DNA from: an uncultured Acetobacteraceae bacterium
Lineage (GTDB): Bacteria; Pseudomonadota; Alphaproteobacteria; Acetobacterales; Acetobacteraceae
NCBI GenBank assembly: GCA_937873095.1
Contig: CALMVI010000142.1
Location: 1-40,392, forward strand
Length of the DNA: 40,392 nucleotides
Direction: 5' to 3'
The notes under the pieces: model-generated
The model's input: only the letters and a program-made list of their open reading frames with translations
Database searches by the model: none
Told to the model about the DNA's origin: nothing
Made by a program: the position numbers and the translations under genes
Shown: in pieces, positions 40,351 to 40,392 of the stretch
Position numbering within the stretch: position 1 is the first letter of the stretch
How the letters are laid out: every line of letters starts with the position of its first letter

Positions 40351-40392
40351 ATGCGCGCTAGTTTTCGCTTGTATCGGCTCGGATCGGGGTGA

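Noticed and set aside
1-40392. tRNA, rRNA or riboswitch genes
   Set aside because: I looked in the intergenic gaps for cloverleaf arms, rRNA signatures and known aptamer cores and saw none; a covariance-model scan could still find a small RNA.

Overview
The window is high-GC (about 70% by eye) bacterial chromosome with dense short-spaced genes, many GTG/TTG starts and 1-4 base stop/start overlaps. The gene set (CcrM-type GANTC methylase, hopanoid genes hpnM/I/J/K behind dxs-ispA-xseB, quinone-linked pyrD, group II-like branched-chain aminotransferase, YggT, a TonB receptor) points to an alphaproteobacterium, most likely an Acetobacteraceae member of the Rhodospirillales. The family assignment is inference. 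I see no tRNA, rRNA or CRISPR.

Layout. 1-2.2 kb: 5' end of an exported beta-propeller sensor (minus, runs off the left edge) and a small exported protein. 2.7-6.3 kb: HAD hydrolase and pyrD (minus, coupled), a small winged-helix-like protein, YqgE and a Prx5 peroxiredoxin. 6.4-9.3 kb: a GIY-YIG/Sel1 fusion, then a molybdenum-hydroxylase maturation operon (XdhC N-domain, XdhC Rossmann domain, MocA-like transferase). 9.3-11.4 kb: hypothetical, lipoprotein, RidA and a secreted CHAP amidase. 11.6-13.6 kb: esterase and CcrM methylase (minus). 13.7-15.9 kb: DUF1993, YggT, a tandem hairpin repeat array, an orphan FdsD and a GST. 15.9-23.2 kb: isoprenoid/hopanoid operon xseB-ispA-dxs-hpnM-hpnI-hpnJ-hpnK. 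23.2-24.3 kb: a lower-GC AAA ATPase whose C-terminus is replaced by an IS110 transposase tail. 24.5-28.2 kb: ilvE, a hypothetical and a DUF885 peptidase-like protein. 28.3-34.3 kb: a probable periplasmic amine oxidation locus (Tat-exported FAD oxidase, cytochrome c, exported RidA, TonB receptor fused to an OmpA domain). 34.3-39.7 kb: GNAT, GH1-like glycosidase, ABC exporter and zwf. The right end holds one small membrane protein and palindromic repeats.

How the genes work together. ispA and dxs supply farnesyl diphosphate and DXP to hopanoid synthesis; hpnI, hpnK and hpnJ then build the sugar-derived headgroup on bacteriohopanetetrol, and hpnM is a MlaC-like lipid carrier. In the 28-34 kb locus, I infer that an exported flavoenzyme oxidises an amine or amino acid, passes electrons to the co-transcribed cytochrome c, and leaves an imine that an exported RidA hydrolyses, with a TonB receptor for uptake.

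The most notable non-coding signals are: a mobile palindromic repeat whose end carries the pyrD ribosome binding site (second copy at 26.3 kb); a 55-base repeat that closes two convergent gene pairs; a 5 x 24-base hairpin array before yggT; and the lack of any ATG/GTG/TTG codon at the conserved N-terminus of ccrM.
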